Shown piece after piece: positions 9,330-17,126 of a stretch of DNA of 64,000 nt. The DNA comes from Gaetbulibacter sp. S0825. GTDB lineage: Bacteria; Bacteroidota; Bacteroidia; Flavobacteriales; Flavobacteriaceae. The position numbers were made by a program, and so were the translations under genes. The stretch is from positions 434,001-498,000 of the forward strand of contig NZ_JAATJT010000001.1 of NCBI RefSeq assembly GCF_011777505.1, written 5' to 3'. The notes under the pieces were generated by a model. The model had not been told where the DNA came from. It was given only the letters and a program-made list of their open reading frames with translations, and did not search any database. The stretch's first letter is position 1, and each line of letters starts with the position of its first letter.

Positions 9330-9360
9330 CAAAGGTATATTAATTCCTAGATAATGTAAA
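9330..9360 (-). promoter_or_regulatory. uvrC promoter, possibly leaderless
   Basis: The minus strand reads TACCTTTG at 9330-9337, a perfect TAnnTTTG -7 element. A TTTA occupies the -33 position exactly 19 bases upstream (9357-9360). The -7 box ends 4 bases before the uvrC ATG (9325), so transcription would begin at or next to the start codon. Confidence 0.6.
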
Positions 9361-9413
9361 AATTCATCTTGCTTTTTTAGTATCTTGCGCAATAACATTC
9401 CATATTTAACTCC

Positions 9414-10289
9414 ATGAACATTGTTATTTTATCTAGAAATGAAAATTTATATTCTACCAAACGTTTGGTGGAAGAGGGTGAAAGTCGTGGTCATGACGTT
9501 GAAATTATTGATCCTTTAAAATGTGATATTATCATTGAAAAGGAAAAGCCAACTATATACTATCAAGATCGCTACCTAGACTATGTTGACGCTATTATTC
9601 CACGTATTGGAGCGTCGGTAACCTTTTTTGGTTGTGCTGTGGTAAGGCAGTTTGAAATGATGAATGTGTTTACTATCGCAACCTCCGATGCTATTATTAG
9701 GTCTAGAGACAAGCTAAGGAGTTTTCAGCGTTTAAGTAAAGCTGGGATTGGTATGCCAAAAACAGTATTTACTAATTATTCGAGAGATGTCGAGGAGGTT
9801 ATTGCTCATGTTGGTGGAACACCAGTAATTATTAAATTATTAGAAGGCACGCAAGGCCTTGGAGTTGTTTTGGCTGAAACAAAAAATGCTGCTGAATCTG
9901 TTTTAGAGGCATTTAATGGTTTACAAGCAAGAGCTTTAGTTCAAGAATATATTGCTGAAGCTAGAGGCGCAGACATAAGAGCGTTAGTTGTAGATGGTCA
10001 GGTAGTTGGTGCTATGAAACGACAAGGAAAAGAAGGTGAATTTCGTTCTAATTTACATCGCGGAGGTTCTGCTGAAATTGTAAAACTTAATGAAGCCGAG
10101 CTTAAAGTTGCAATGAATGCATCTAGAGCTTTAAAATTACCTGTTTGTGGTGTCGATATGTTACAATCTGCTCGTGGACCATTACTGTTAGAGGTAAACT
10201 CAACTCCTGGATTAGAAGGCATAGAAAGAGCCACACATAGAAACATCGCAAGAGCCATTATCACTTTTATTGAACGTAACAGAAAATAA
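9414..10289 (+). CDS. rimK: RimK-type ATP-grasp ligase (ribosomal protein S6--L-glutamate ligase family)
   Basis: ATP-grasp enzyme related to E. coli RimK, which adds glutamates to the C-terminus of ribosomal protein S6. The 291 residues are close to RimK length (about 300). N-terminal RimK pre-ATP-grasp domain about 1-95, then ATP-grasp from about 95: [21 protein letters not shown], the flexible loop [34 protein letters not shown], and the metal-binding [15 protein letters not shown] near the end. It overlaps nothing and is followed after 4 bases by an AstE/AspA-type gene and then 5-formyl-THF cyclo-ligase. Pairing of RimK with a zinc carboxypeptidase/deacylase is common, which could mean the neighbour removes or edits the modification; that is inference. 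Substrate specificity toward S6 is not proven by sequence. Confidence 0.9.
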   Translation: MNIVILSRNENLYSTKRLVEEGESRGHDVEIIDPLKCDIIIEKEKPTIYYQDRYLDYVDAIIPRIGASVTFFGCAVVRQFEMMNVFTIATSDAIIRSRDKLRSFQRLSKAGIGMPKTVFTNYSRDVEEVIAHVGGTPVIIKLLEGTQGLGVVLAETKNAAESVLEAFNGLQARALVQEYIAEARGADIRALVVDGQVVGAMKRQGKEGEFRSNLHRGGSAEIVKLNEAELKVAMNASRALKLPVCGVDMLQSARGPLLLEVNSTPGLEGIERATHRNIARAIITFIERNRK

Positions 10290-10293
10290 GAGA

Positions 10294-11262
10294 ATGAGCG
10301 AAAAAGAAGTTTTAGATATTTTAGGGCAAAAAGTGGCACTAGGTGAAAGTGCTACAGTGTATTTTAATGTTGCTAAATTACATACACAAAACAAAATAGA
10401 CGTTCCTGTTATTATTGAACGCTCAAAAAAACCTGGTCCTACCGTTTTAATGACCGCAGGAATCCATGGTGATGAAATAAATGGTGTTGAAATTGTTAGG
10501 CAGATTATTGCAAAAGGCATTAATAAGCCCAAAAGAGGGACTATTATTTGTATTCCAGTAATTAACGTATTTGGGTTTATACACATGGATAGGGAGTTTC
10601 CTGATGGACGTGATTTAAACCGCGTTTTTCCAGGAGGTAAATCTGGCTCCTTAGCGAGTAGGGTTGCCCATAAATTAATTACAGAAATTGTACCTCATGC
10701 CGACTTAATTATGGATTTTCACACTGGAGGTGCAGACAGGTTTAATTCTGCGCAAATACGAATTAAAAAAGGAGAAATCGTACTCGATGAATTAGCCGAA
10801 GTGTTTGGAGCGCCTTTTGTTTATTATTCAAAAAACCTCAACAAATCGTTCAGAAATACGAGCTACAAACTAGGTATTCCCATGCTACTTTTTGAAGGCG
10901 GAAAATCTTTTAACATACATCCAACTATTACAAATACAGGTGTTAATGGTGCTAAACGTGTGTTACATCACCTAGAAATGTTAGGTAGCAAATTTAAAGT
11001 TTCAAAGCCTAAAAAGTCATGTATCTACATCTCAGAAAGCAAATGGATTAGAGCTAAATATTCTGGGATGTTTAAAGCTTCAATTGGCATCAATGCTAAG
11101 GTTAATAAAGACGATGTCATTGGTCACATTACAGACCCATATGGGAGTTTTAATCATTTTGTAAAAGCGCCTAATAGTGGGTATATTTTTAATATAAACG
11201 AATCACCCTTGGTATACCAGGGAGACGCTATTTTTCATATTTCTACAAAACTAGAAGAATGA
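10294..11262 (+). CDS. succinylglutamate desuccinylase/aspartoacylase family zinc hydrolase
   Basis: M14-like zinc amidohydrolase, 322 residues from the ATG at 10294. An upstream in-frame ATG at 10270 lies within rimK and I disfavour it. Zinc ligands fit GIHGDE (His58, Glu61) and MDFHTGG (His143); the AstE/AspA signature GRDLNRVFPGG is also present at about 105-114. The last 80 residues are a beta-rich C-terminal domain (SGMFKASIGINAKVNKDDVIGHI), as in the aspartoacylase-like group. It is translationally coupled with its neighbours: 4 bases after rimK and overlapping the next gene by ATGA. Substrate is unknown; the link with RimK suggests a gamma-glutamyl or N-acyl amino-acid product. Confidence 0.85.
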   Translation: MSEKEVLDILGQKVALGESATVYFNVAKLHTQNKIDVPVIIERSKKPGPTVLMTAGIHGDEINGVEIVRQIIAKGINKPKRGTIICIPVINVFGFIHMDREFPDGRDLNRVFPGGKSGSLASRVAHKLITEIVPHADLIMDFHTGGADRFNSAQIRIKKGEIVLDELAEVFGAPFVYYSKNLNKSFRNTSYKLGIPMLLFEGGKSFNIHPTITNTGVNGAKRVLHHLEMLGSKFKVSKPKKSCIYISESKWIRAKYSGMFKASIGINAKVNKDDVIGHITDPYGSFNHFVKAPNSGYIFNINESPLVYQGDAIFHISTKLEE

Positions 11263-11822
11263 CAAAAAAAGAGTTAAGAAAAAAATACAAAACATTAAGA
11301 AACAATTTATCTTTTAAAGACATTGATGAAAAAAGTTTAGCTATTGCTAATAAACTATTGACTATGGATATTTGGGATAAATCCTTTTACCATCTCTTTT
11401 TAACAATTGCCGAACATAAAGAAATAAATACAGATTATATACTAAACATTCTTGCCGGAAAAGATAAGCATACAGTCGTTTCAAAATGTAATTTTAAGAC
11501 TATAAATCTTGAAAATTATTTGCTAACAGATAGTACTACTATTAAATCAAATGACTGGGGGATTCCTGAACCTATTGATGGTATTCCAATTGAAAACTCT
11601 AAAATTGAGGTAGTCTTTATACCTTTATTATGCTTTGACAAACAAGGACATCGTGTTGGCTATGGTGCAGGTTACTATGATAATTTTTTAGGTGATTGTA
11701 ATCCAGAAACTATAAAAATTGGGGTATCATTGTTTGAAGTTGAAGACAACATAGAAGATGTTTATAAAGGTGACGTACCTCTTAATTATTGTGTGACTCC
11801 TCAGCAGGTATATCGGTTTTAA
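11259..11822 (+). CDS. 5-formyltetrahydrofolate cyclo-ligase
   Basis: ATP-dependent enzyme that recycles 5-formyl-THF to 5,10-methenyl-THF in folate one-carbon metabolism. 187 residues, typical length. The N-terminal basic segment MTKKELRKKYKTLRNNLS and the signature FDKQGHRVGYGAGYYDNFL (about 126-144, phosphate and folate binding) identify it. It starts in the ATGA overlap with the preceding hydrolase, so the three plus-strand genes form one operon. Its 3' end overlaps the 3' end of lspA, encoded on the other strand, by 41 bases, with no terminator between them. Confidence 0.93.
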   Translation: MTKKELRKKYKTLRNNLSFKDIDEKSLAIANKLLTMDIWDKSFYHLFLTIAEHKEINTDYILNILAGKDKHTVVSKCNFKTINLENYLLTDSTTIKSNDWGIPEPIDGIPIENSKIEVVFIPLLCFDKQGHRVGYGAGYYDNFLGDCNPETIKIGVSLFEVEDNIEDVYKGDVPLNYCVTPQQVYRF

Positions 11823-12450
11823 CGACTTTGTGTTCTTTCGGGAACGCTTTCCTATTAAAAACAATCAATATTCCAACACCTGTGCTTATTGCCATATCTG
11901 CAATATTAAAAACAGGATTAAAAAACGTAAAATAATTACCTCCGTAAACAGGAATCCAATCTGGCAAATAACCCTTCCACAGTGGAAAATGGAGCATATC
12001 TACAACTTTTCCGTGTAATAAACTATCATAACCTCCTCCTTCGGAAAAAGCGGTAGCTATTTGTCCATAACTATCATTAAAAATAACGCCATAAAAAACC
12101 GAGTCTATAATATTTCCTAAGGCTCCTGCAAATATGAGTGAAATAGCAACTATTAACACCCTAGAACCTTTATTCTTAATTGAGTTAATAAGCCAATAAC
12201 CAATCCCAACAATTGCAAACAACCTAAAACATGTTAGAATTACTTTGGCTGTTCTATCTGTAATCAAGGAAGTGAAGTCACTAAGTTTTGCTCCCCAAGC
12301 CATTCCATCGTTTTCAATAAACAAAATGCGAAACCAATTAAAAATTTTAATTTCTTCTCCTAGTTCAAAATTTGTTTTGATATAAACCTTAGATATTTGA
12401 TCTATTAGCAGAATAATAATGATTATGATTGAGGCTTTTTTTAAAGACAT
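11782..12450 (-). CDS. lspA: lipoprotein signal peptidase (signal peptidase II)
   Basis: Inner-membrane aspartyl protease that removes the signal peptide of prolipoproteins, including the many lipoproteins predicted here. I choose the ATG at 12450 (222 residues); the longer frame from 12516 runs across a terminator hairpin. Four membrane segments are visible (about 5-18, 70-88, 98-118, 183-197). Conserved blocks are FIENDGMAWG, GALGNIID (Asp116), GKVVDML (Asp151) and FNIADMAIS (Asp185); the catalytic Asp pair comes from these. Between GNIID and VVD there is an insertion of about 30 residues (FNDSYGQIATAFSEGGGYDS), which I recall as usual for Bacteroidota LspA. The C-terminal tail overlaps the convergent folate gene. 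Confidence 0.95.
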   Translation of the reverse strand: MSLKKASIIIIIILLIDQISKVYIKTNFELGEEIKIFNWFRILFIENDGMAWGAKLSDFTSLITDRTAKVILTCFRLFAIVGIGYWLINSIKNKGSRVLIVAISLIFAGALGNIIDSVFYGVIFNDSYGQIATAFSEGGGYDSLLHGKVVDMLHFPLWKGYLPDWIPVYGGNYFTFFNPVFNIADMAISTGVGILIVFNRKAFPKEHKVVKTDIPAEESHNN

Positions 12451-12483
12451 TTTAAACTCTAGGTTTGTAAATGGTAAATATAA

Positions 12484-12511
12484 AAAAACGCCTCTAATGA
12501 GAGACGTTTTT
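12484..12511 (-). terminator. intrinsic terminator between the TraR/DksA-like gene and lspA
   Basis: Stem 12484-12495 against 12500-12511 with a 4-base loop, ending in T on the minus strand. One position pairs as G-U on the minus-strand RNA but would be a C-A mismatch on the plus strand, so the structure is suited to minus-strand transcripts. It starts 21 bases after the upstream gene's stop and supports the later lspA start. Confidence 0.8.
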
Positions 12512-12531
12512 AACATTAGTGTAAATGTTTA

Positions 12532-12915
12532 TTATTTTTGCATGTTCTTAGCTTCAATACTTAACGTCGCATGAGGCACTAACTCTAATCGTTTTTTATT
12601 GATTAGTTTTCCAGTAACACGACAAACACCATAAGTTTTATTTTCTATTCTAATTAATGCGTTTTTTAAGTCACGAATAAATTTTTCTTGTCGAATTGCT
12701 AAAGCTGAGTTAGACTCTTTACTCATTACAGCGCTTCCTTCATCAAACGCTTTAAAGGTTGGCGCAGTGTCTTCTGTACCATTATTGTGGTCGTTCATAT
12801 AAGCACTTTTAATCAACTCTAAATCGTGCTGCGCCTTGCTTATTTTTTCTTGAATTAATTTTTTGAATTCTGCTAAATCTTTGTCAGAATATCTTACTGT
12901 ATTTCCTGCTGCCAT
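12532..12915 (-). CDS. TraR/DksA-family regulator with degenerate zinc finger
   Basis: 127 residues. Helical coiled-coil N-terminal half (DLAEFKKLIQEKISKAQHDLELIK), an acidic turn GTEDTAPT at about 46-53 that would be at the coiled-coil tip, and a C-terminal DksA-like fold (YGVCRVTGKLINKKRLELVPHATLSIEAK written in parts here: YGVCRVTGKL, then VPHATLSIEAK). DksA binds the RNA polymerase secondary channel and works with ppGpp. Only one Cys of the usual four is present (GVCRVTG); the other three zinc positions are lost, so this is a zinc-free member, a state I recall for other Bacteroidota homologues. It starts 4 bases after ileS and is co-transcribed with it. A terminator follows. Confidence 0.85.
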   Translation of the reverse strand: MAAGNTVRYSDKDLAEFKKLIQEKISKAQHDLELIKSAYMNDHNNGTEDTAPTFKAFDEGSAVMSKESNSALAIRQEKFIRDLKNALIRIENKTYGVCRVTGKLINKKRLELVPHATLSIEAKNMQK

Positions 12916-12919
12916 AGTT

Positions 12920-15900
12920 CTAAATTTTTTGAATAAATAATTTGGTATTTACATCATCGAAAGCAATATCTATACCATTATTTAAGTCGTCTAAAATTTC
13001 CAATTCATCTGTTAATGTTTCGGTTTTTATATACTCTAAGTTTTTATTTATTGCGTTAATAATTTGTTCATCTTTTTGAAATTGTACTGCAATTCTATCT
13101 GTCAACTCAAAACCAGAATCCTTACGTAAATTTTGAATTCGGTTTACCAATTCTCTTGCAATACCTTCTTTCTTTAAATCGTCTGTTAAGGTTACATCTA
13201 AAGCCACTGTTAATGCTCCTTGACTTGCTACAAGCCAACCTTCAATATCTTGCGATGTTATCTCAACATCAGACTTTTCTAATGTAATACTTTTTCCATT
13301 AATTTCAACGTCAAAAATACCGTTTTGCTCGATATTTTTAATATCGTCTGCTGTAAAGTTATTAACCGCTTGTGCCACTGCTTTCATGTCTTTTCCAAAA
13401 CGTGGTCCGAGCACTTTAAAGTTAGGTTTAATTTGCTTTACTAGAATGTCTGAAGCATCTTCTAAAACTTCAACCTCTTTTACATTCACTTCAGATTTTA
13501 TTAAATCGGCAACTGCTAAGATTTCCTGTTTTTGAGTTTCACTGCTAATAGGAACCATAATCTTTTGGAGCGGCTGACGTACTTTAATCTTTTCTTTAGC
13601 TCGTAACGATAAAACTAATGATGATATTGTTTGAGCTGCTTCCATTTTGCGTTCCAAAGACTTATCGACAAAAGATTCGTCAAATTTCGGGAACTCAGCT
13701 AAATGCACACTTTCAAAAATCTCTTTTTGAGTTGCTGAATTTAAATCTAGATACAACTTATCCATAAAGAAAGGTGCAATTGGAGCTCCTAACTTTGCTA
13801 TGGTTGCCATACAAGTATATAATGTTTGATAAGCCGAAATCTTATCTGCTTGATAGTCACCTTTCCAGAATCTCCTTCTACTTAACCTTACAAACCAGTT
13901 ACTTACATAATCTTGGGTGAAATCTGAAATTGCTCTTGCTGCTTTTGTTGGCTCGTAGTCGGCATAGTAATCATCAACCTTTTGGATTAATGTATGCAAT
14001 TCTGATAAAATCCAACGGTCAATTTCTGGTCTTTCATTTAGTGGAATATCTGCTTCAGAATAACTAAAGTTATCCAAATTAGTATATAATGTAAAGAAAG
14101 AATAGGTGTTATAAAGTGTTCCGAAGAATTTGCGCTTTACTTCTTCTATACCTTCTAAATCGAACTTTAAATTATCCCAAGGGTTGGCATTACTAATCAT
14201 GTACCAACGTGTGGCATCTGCGCCATAAGTTGATAGGGTTTCAAATGGGTCAACCGCATTTCCAAGACGTTTAGACATTTTCTGTCCGTTCTTGTCTAAC
14301 ACTAATCCATTTGATACTACATTTTTATATGCAACTGAATCGAATACCATTGTCCCAATTGCATGAAGTGTATAGAACCATCCACGAGTTTGGTCGACAC
14401 CTTCAGCAATAAAATCGGCTGGGAATGATTTGTTTTGGTCTATTTTCCCCTTATTCTCGAATGGATAATGCCATTGTGCATAAGGCATAGAACCAGAATC
14501 AAACCACACATCAATTAAATCACTTTCACGCTTCATTGGTTGTCCTGAAGGTGATACTAGCACGATTTCATCAACAATGTTTTTATGTAAATCGATTTTT
14601 GCATAATTCTCTTCGGAGTTGTTACCAACTTCAAAATCTTCAAAAATATCTTTTGCTAAAACACCCGCTTCAACAGCCTTTTGCATTTCAGCTTTTAATT
14701 CTTCTACTGAGCCTATACAAAGTGCTTCTTTACCATCTTCGGTTCTCCATATTGGCAATGGAATTCCCCAATAACGTGAACGTGATAAGTTCCAATCGTT
14801 TGCATTAGCCAACCAGTTTCCAAAACGTCCTGTTCCAGTAGATTTTGGCTTCCAGTTAATCGTTTCATTAAGCTCAAACATTCTGTCTTTAATGTCTGTT
14901 ACTTTAATGAACCAAGAATCTAATGGATAATATAAAATTGGCTTATCAGTTCTCCAACAATTTGGGTAACTGTGTTTATATTTTTCAACCTTAAAGGCTT
15001 TGTTTTCTTCTTTTAATTTAATAGCAAGCTCAACATCAACCGAACGTTCAGGAGCTTCACCATCGTTGTAATATTCATTCTTCACATACTTTCCAGCAAA
15101 CTCACCTAATTCTGGTCTAAAGCGTCCTTGTAAATCTACTAAAGGCACTAAATTATCATTCTCGTCTTTTACTAGCATTGGTGGTACTTCTGGTGTTGCT
15201 TGTTTAGCAACCAAGGCATCATCTGCTCCAAAAGTTGGTGCTGTATGTACGATTCCAGTACCATCTTCAGTAGTTACGAAATCTCCAGAAATGACTCTAA
15301 ATGCATTTTCAGGATTATCATTTGGTAATACAAAAGGTAGAAGTTGTTCGTAAGTTATTCCAACTAAATCCTTACCAACAAACTCTTTAACAACGTAAAA
15401 AGGAATCTTCTTATCTCCAGATTTATAATTTAATAATTCTGATTTTTCTTCAACTTGACTGAACTTTCCTGAAAATTGATTGTTAACTAGTTTTTTAGCT
15501 AAAATCACATTCATTGGTTGGAATGTATATTGGTTATAAGTTTCAACTAGTACATACTCAATTTTTGGCCCAACAGTTAATGCTGTATTACTTGGTAGTG
15601 TCCAAGGTGTTGTTGTCCAAGCTAAAAAGAAAATATCTCCTTCGTTTTGTAAAAAATCAGGAAGCGAGTCTTCATTTGCCTTAAACTGAGCAACAACTGT
15701 TGTATCAGTAACATCTTGATAGGTTCCTGGTTGGTTCAATTCATGCGAGCTTAAACCAGTTCCTGCTTTAGGCGAATACGGTTGAATAGTGTAACCTTTG
15801 TAAAGTAAGTTTTTGTTGTAAATCTGCTTTAACAACCACCAAACCGATTCCATGTATTTTGGTTCATAGGTCACATAAGGGTCATCCATATCAACCCAAT

Positions 15901-16324
15901 AACCCATTTTTTGGGTAAGGTCGTTCCAAACATCTGTATAACGCATTACAGCTTTCCGGCAAGCTGCATTATAATCTTCAACCGAAATCGTTTTACCAAT
16001 ATCTTCTTTAGTAATCCCTAGCTCTTTTTCAACACCAAGTTCAATAGGTAGGCCATGAGTATCCCAACCAGCTTTACGCTTAACTTGGTAGCCTTTCATG
16101 GTTTTGTATCGAGGGAAAATATCTTTAATAGCTCTTGCCAATACATGATGTACTCCTGGTAACCCATTGGCTGAAGGTGGTCCTTCAAAAAACACATAAG
16201 GTTTATTCCCTTCGCGTGTAGACACACTTTTTTCAAACACATTATTTTCTTCCCAATAGTTTAGAATTTCTTCGGCTACTTTTGGTAAGTCAAGTCCTTT
16301 ATATTCAGGAAATTTAGTACTCAT
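12920..16324 (-). CDS. ileS: isoleucine--tRNA ligase
   Basis: Class I aminoacyl-tRNA synthetase, 1134 residues. The HIGH-type motif is GLPGVHHVLAR (HH at 59-60) and the KMSKS motif is KMSKR at 682-686. The CP1 editing domain between them carries AWTTTPWTLPSNTALT and DGTGIVHTAPTFG, the usual threonine-rich and aspartate sites. The length and HIGH context (PPSANGLPGVHH) place it with the long, eukaryote-like IleS2 group rather than the roughly 940-residue E. coli type, and I see no C-terminal CxxC zinc finger. Members of that group are often less sensitive to mupirocin; this is inference. It heads the operon ileS-TraR/DksA-like. Confidence 0.97.
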   Translation of the reverse strand: MSTKFPEYKGLDLPKVAEEILNYWEENNVFEKSVSTREGNKPYVFFEGPPSANGLPGVHHVLARAIKDIFPRYKTMKGYQVKRKAGWDTHGLPIELGVEKELGITKEDIGKTISVEDYNAACRKAVMRYTDVWNDLTQKMGYWVDMDDPYVTYEPKYMESVWWLLKQIYNKNLLYKGYTIQPYSPKAGTGLSSHELNQPGTYQDVTDTTVVAQFKANEDSLPDFLQNEGDIFFLAWTTTPWTLPSNTALTVGPKIEYVLVETYNQYTFQPMNVILAKKLVNNQFSGKFSQVEEKSELLNYKSGDKKIPFYVVKEFVGKDLVGITYEQLLPFVLPNDNPENAFRVISGDFVTTEDGTGIVHTAPTFGADDALVAKQATPEVPPMLVKDENDNLVPLVDLQGRFRPELGEFAGKYVKNEYYNDGEAPERSVDVELAIKLKEENKAFKVEKYKHSYPNCWRTDKPILYYPLDSWFIKVTDIKDRMFELNETINWKPKSTGTGRFGNWLANANDWNLSRSRYWGIPLPIWRTEDGKEALCIGSVEELKAEMQKAVEAGVLAKDIFEDFEVGNNSEENYAKIDLHKNIVDEIVLVSPSGQPMKRESDLIDVWFDSGSMPYAQWHYPFENKGKIDQNKSFPADFIAEGVDQTRGWFYTLHAIGTMVFDSVAYKNVVSNGLVLDKNGQKMSKRLGNAVDPFETLSTYGADATRWYMISNANPWDNLKFDLEGIEEVKRKFFGTLYNTYSFFTLYTNLDNFSYSEADIPLNERPEIDRWILSELHTLIQKVDDYYADYEPTKAARAISDFTQDYVSNWFVRLSRRRFWKGDYQADKISAYQTLYTCMATIAKLGAPIAPFFMDKLYLDLNSATQKEIFESVHLAEFPKFDESFVDKSLERKMEAAQTISSLVLSLRAKEKIKVRQPLQKIMVPISSETQKQEILAVADLIKSEVNVKEVEVLEDASDILVKQIKPNFKVLGPRFGKDMKAVAQAVNNFTADDIKNIEQNGIFDVEINGKSITLEKSDVEITSQDIEGWLVASQGALTVALDVTLTDDLKKEGIARELVNRIQNLRKDSGFELTDRIAVQFQKDEQIINAINKNLEYIKTETLTDELEILDDLNNGIDIAFDDVNTKLFIQKI

Positions 16325-16348
16325 TATATCCTATTTGATTTCGAGCTG

Positions 16349-16356
16349 CGAAATTA
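16349..16356 (-). promoter_or_regulatory. candidate -7 element of ileS
   Basis: The minus strand reads TAATTTCG, one mismatch from TAnnTTTG, 24 bases upstream of the ileS ATG. No clear -33 box. Confidence 0.4.
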
Positions 16357-16525
16357 AGGAATTTTGGTAAAATAGAGAGTGAAATTAAAGAAAAACGTAG
16401 GTGTCTTTTATCATATCATACTGATAATTATAAATGAATTCTCTCCTTCGACTGTTCTTCTATGATTAATGAATGCAGAGCATTCCAATATAGCTTCTAA
16501 AATATCTGGGTTATTTCCTTAAAAA

Positions 16526-17116
16526 TCACCTTAACATCTCAAGAGTTTTAGAATATTCATTTACGAGTTTGTTCTCATAACTGCCTAACTCTTGTCTAAT
16601 AGACCACATAAGTCGCAACGCGTCTGCATACTTAGCATCAGAATCAAAATCGAAAAACTTCTTTAAAAAAGTATCTCTAGTTTTATTTAGTGCATCTTGC
16701 ACAGCATAAGTTTTTGATAATTGTGACACAATATCAATATCCATACTAGACAACATATTACTAAATTTTGCCATTTCGAACATAGCATTCGACACTTGTC
16801 CGTCACCTATACCTCTCCAATTAGGGAATCGTTCGTAAAAATTTCTGTCAAATAGATTTTCTTTTAATATGTCTTCGGTTAACAAAGGGTATAAACTATC
16901 TAAAGATTTGTTGAATTTTGTCCTGTTTTGTTGAGCACTTTTTACGATTTCTAAATTAGATTCAATTTCTGTTTTGATGTTTTTAAGAACTTCTTTCTGA
17001 TTGTTTTCTAAGTTCTTAGCTGCATTCCACTCCGAGGCTAAAATTCCGAGGAATACACCTAAAACCACTAAAATGAGTTGAATAAAATATTCTGAGATTT
17101 TTAATTTCTTTTTCAT
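16526..17116 (-). CDS. single-pass membrane protein of unknown function (DUF6090-like)
   Basis: 196 residues from the ATG at 17116, which I prefer over 17155 because the longer form begins inside radA. Residues 1-30 hold a basic start (MKKKLKISEY) and one membrane segment (IQLILVVLGVFLGILASEWN). The pattern LVVxGVxxGxxxxxWN recalls DUF6090 proteins of Flavobacteriaceae. The rest is charged and helical, probably coiled coil (LENNQKEVLKNIKTEIESNLEIV), and would face the periplasm or cytoplasm. It follows radA by 10 bases and may be co-transcribed with it. No catalytic motif is visible and no function is known to me. Confidence 0.7.
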   Translation of the reverse strand: MKKKLKISEYFIQLILVVLGVFLGILASEWNAAKNLENNQKEVLKNIKTEIESNLEIVKSAQQNRTKFNKSLDSLYPLLTEDILKENLFDRNFYERFPNWRGIGDGQVSNAMFEMAKFSNMLSSMDIDIVSQLSKTYAVQDALNKTRDTFLKKFFDFDSDAKYADALRLMWSIRQELGSYENKLVNEYSKTLEMLR

Positions 17117-17126
17117 AATAAAACGA

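Noticed and set aside
9998-10586. Minus-strand frames across rimK and the AstE/AspA-type gene
   Set aside because: Shadows of two coding regions with clear domains.
11830-12018. Plus-strand frame inside lspA
   Set aside because: Antisense shadow of a well-supported gene; Cys/Asn-rich with no motif.
16465-16490. Palindrome GAATGC-AGA-GCATTC as a terminator of the membrane protein gene
   Set aside because: No T tract follows on the minus strand.
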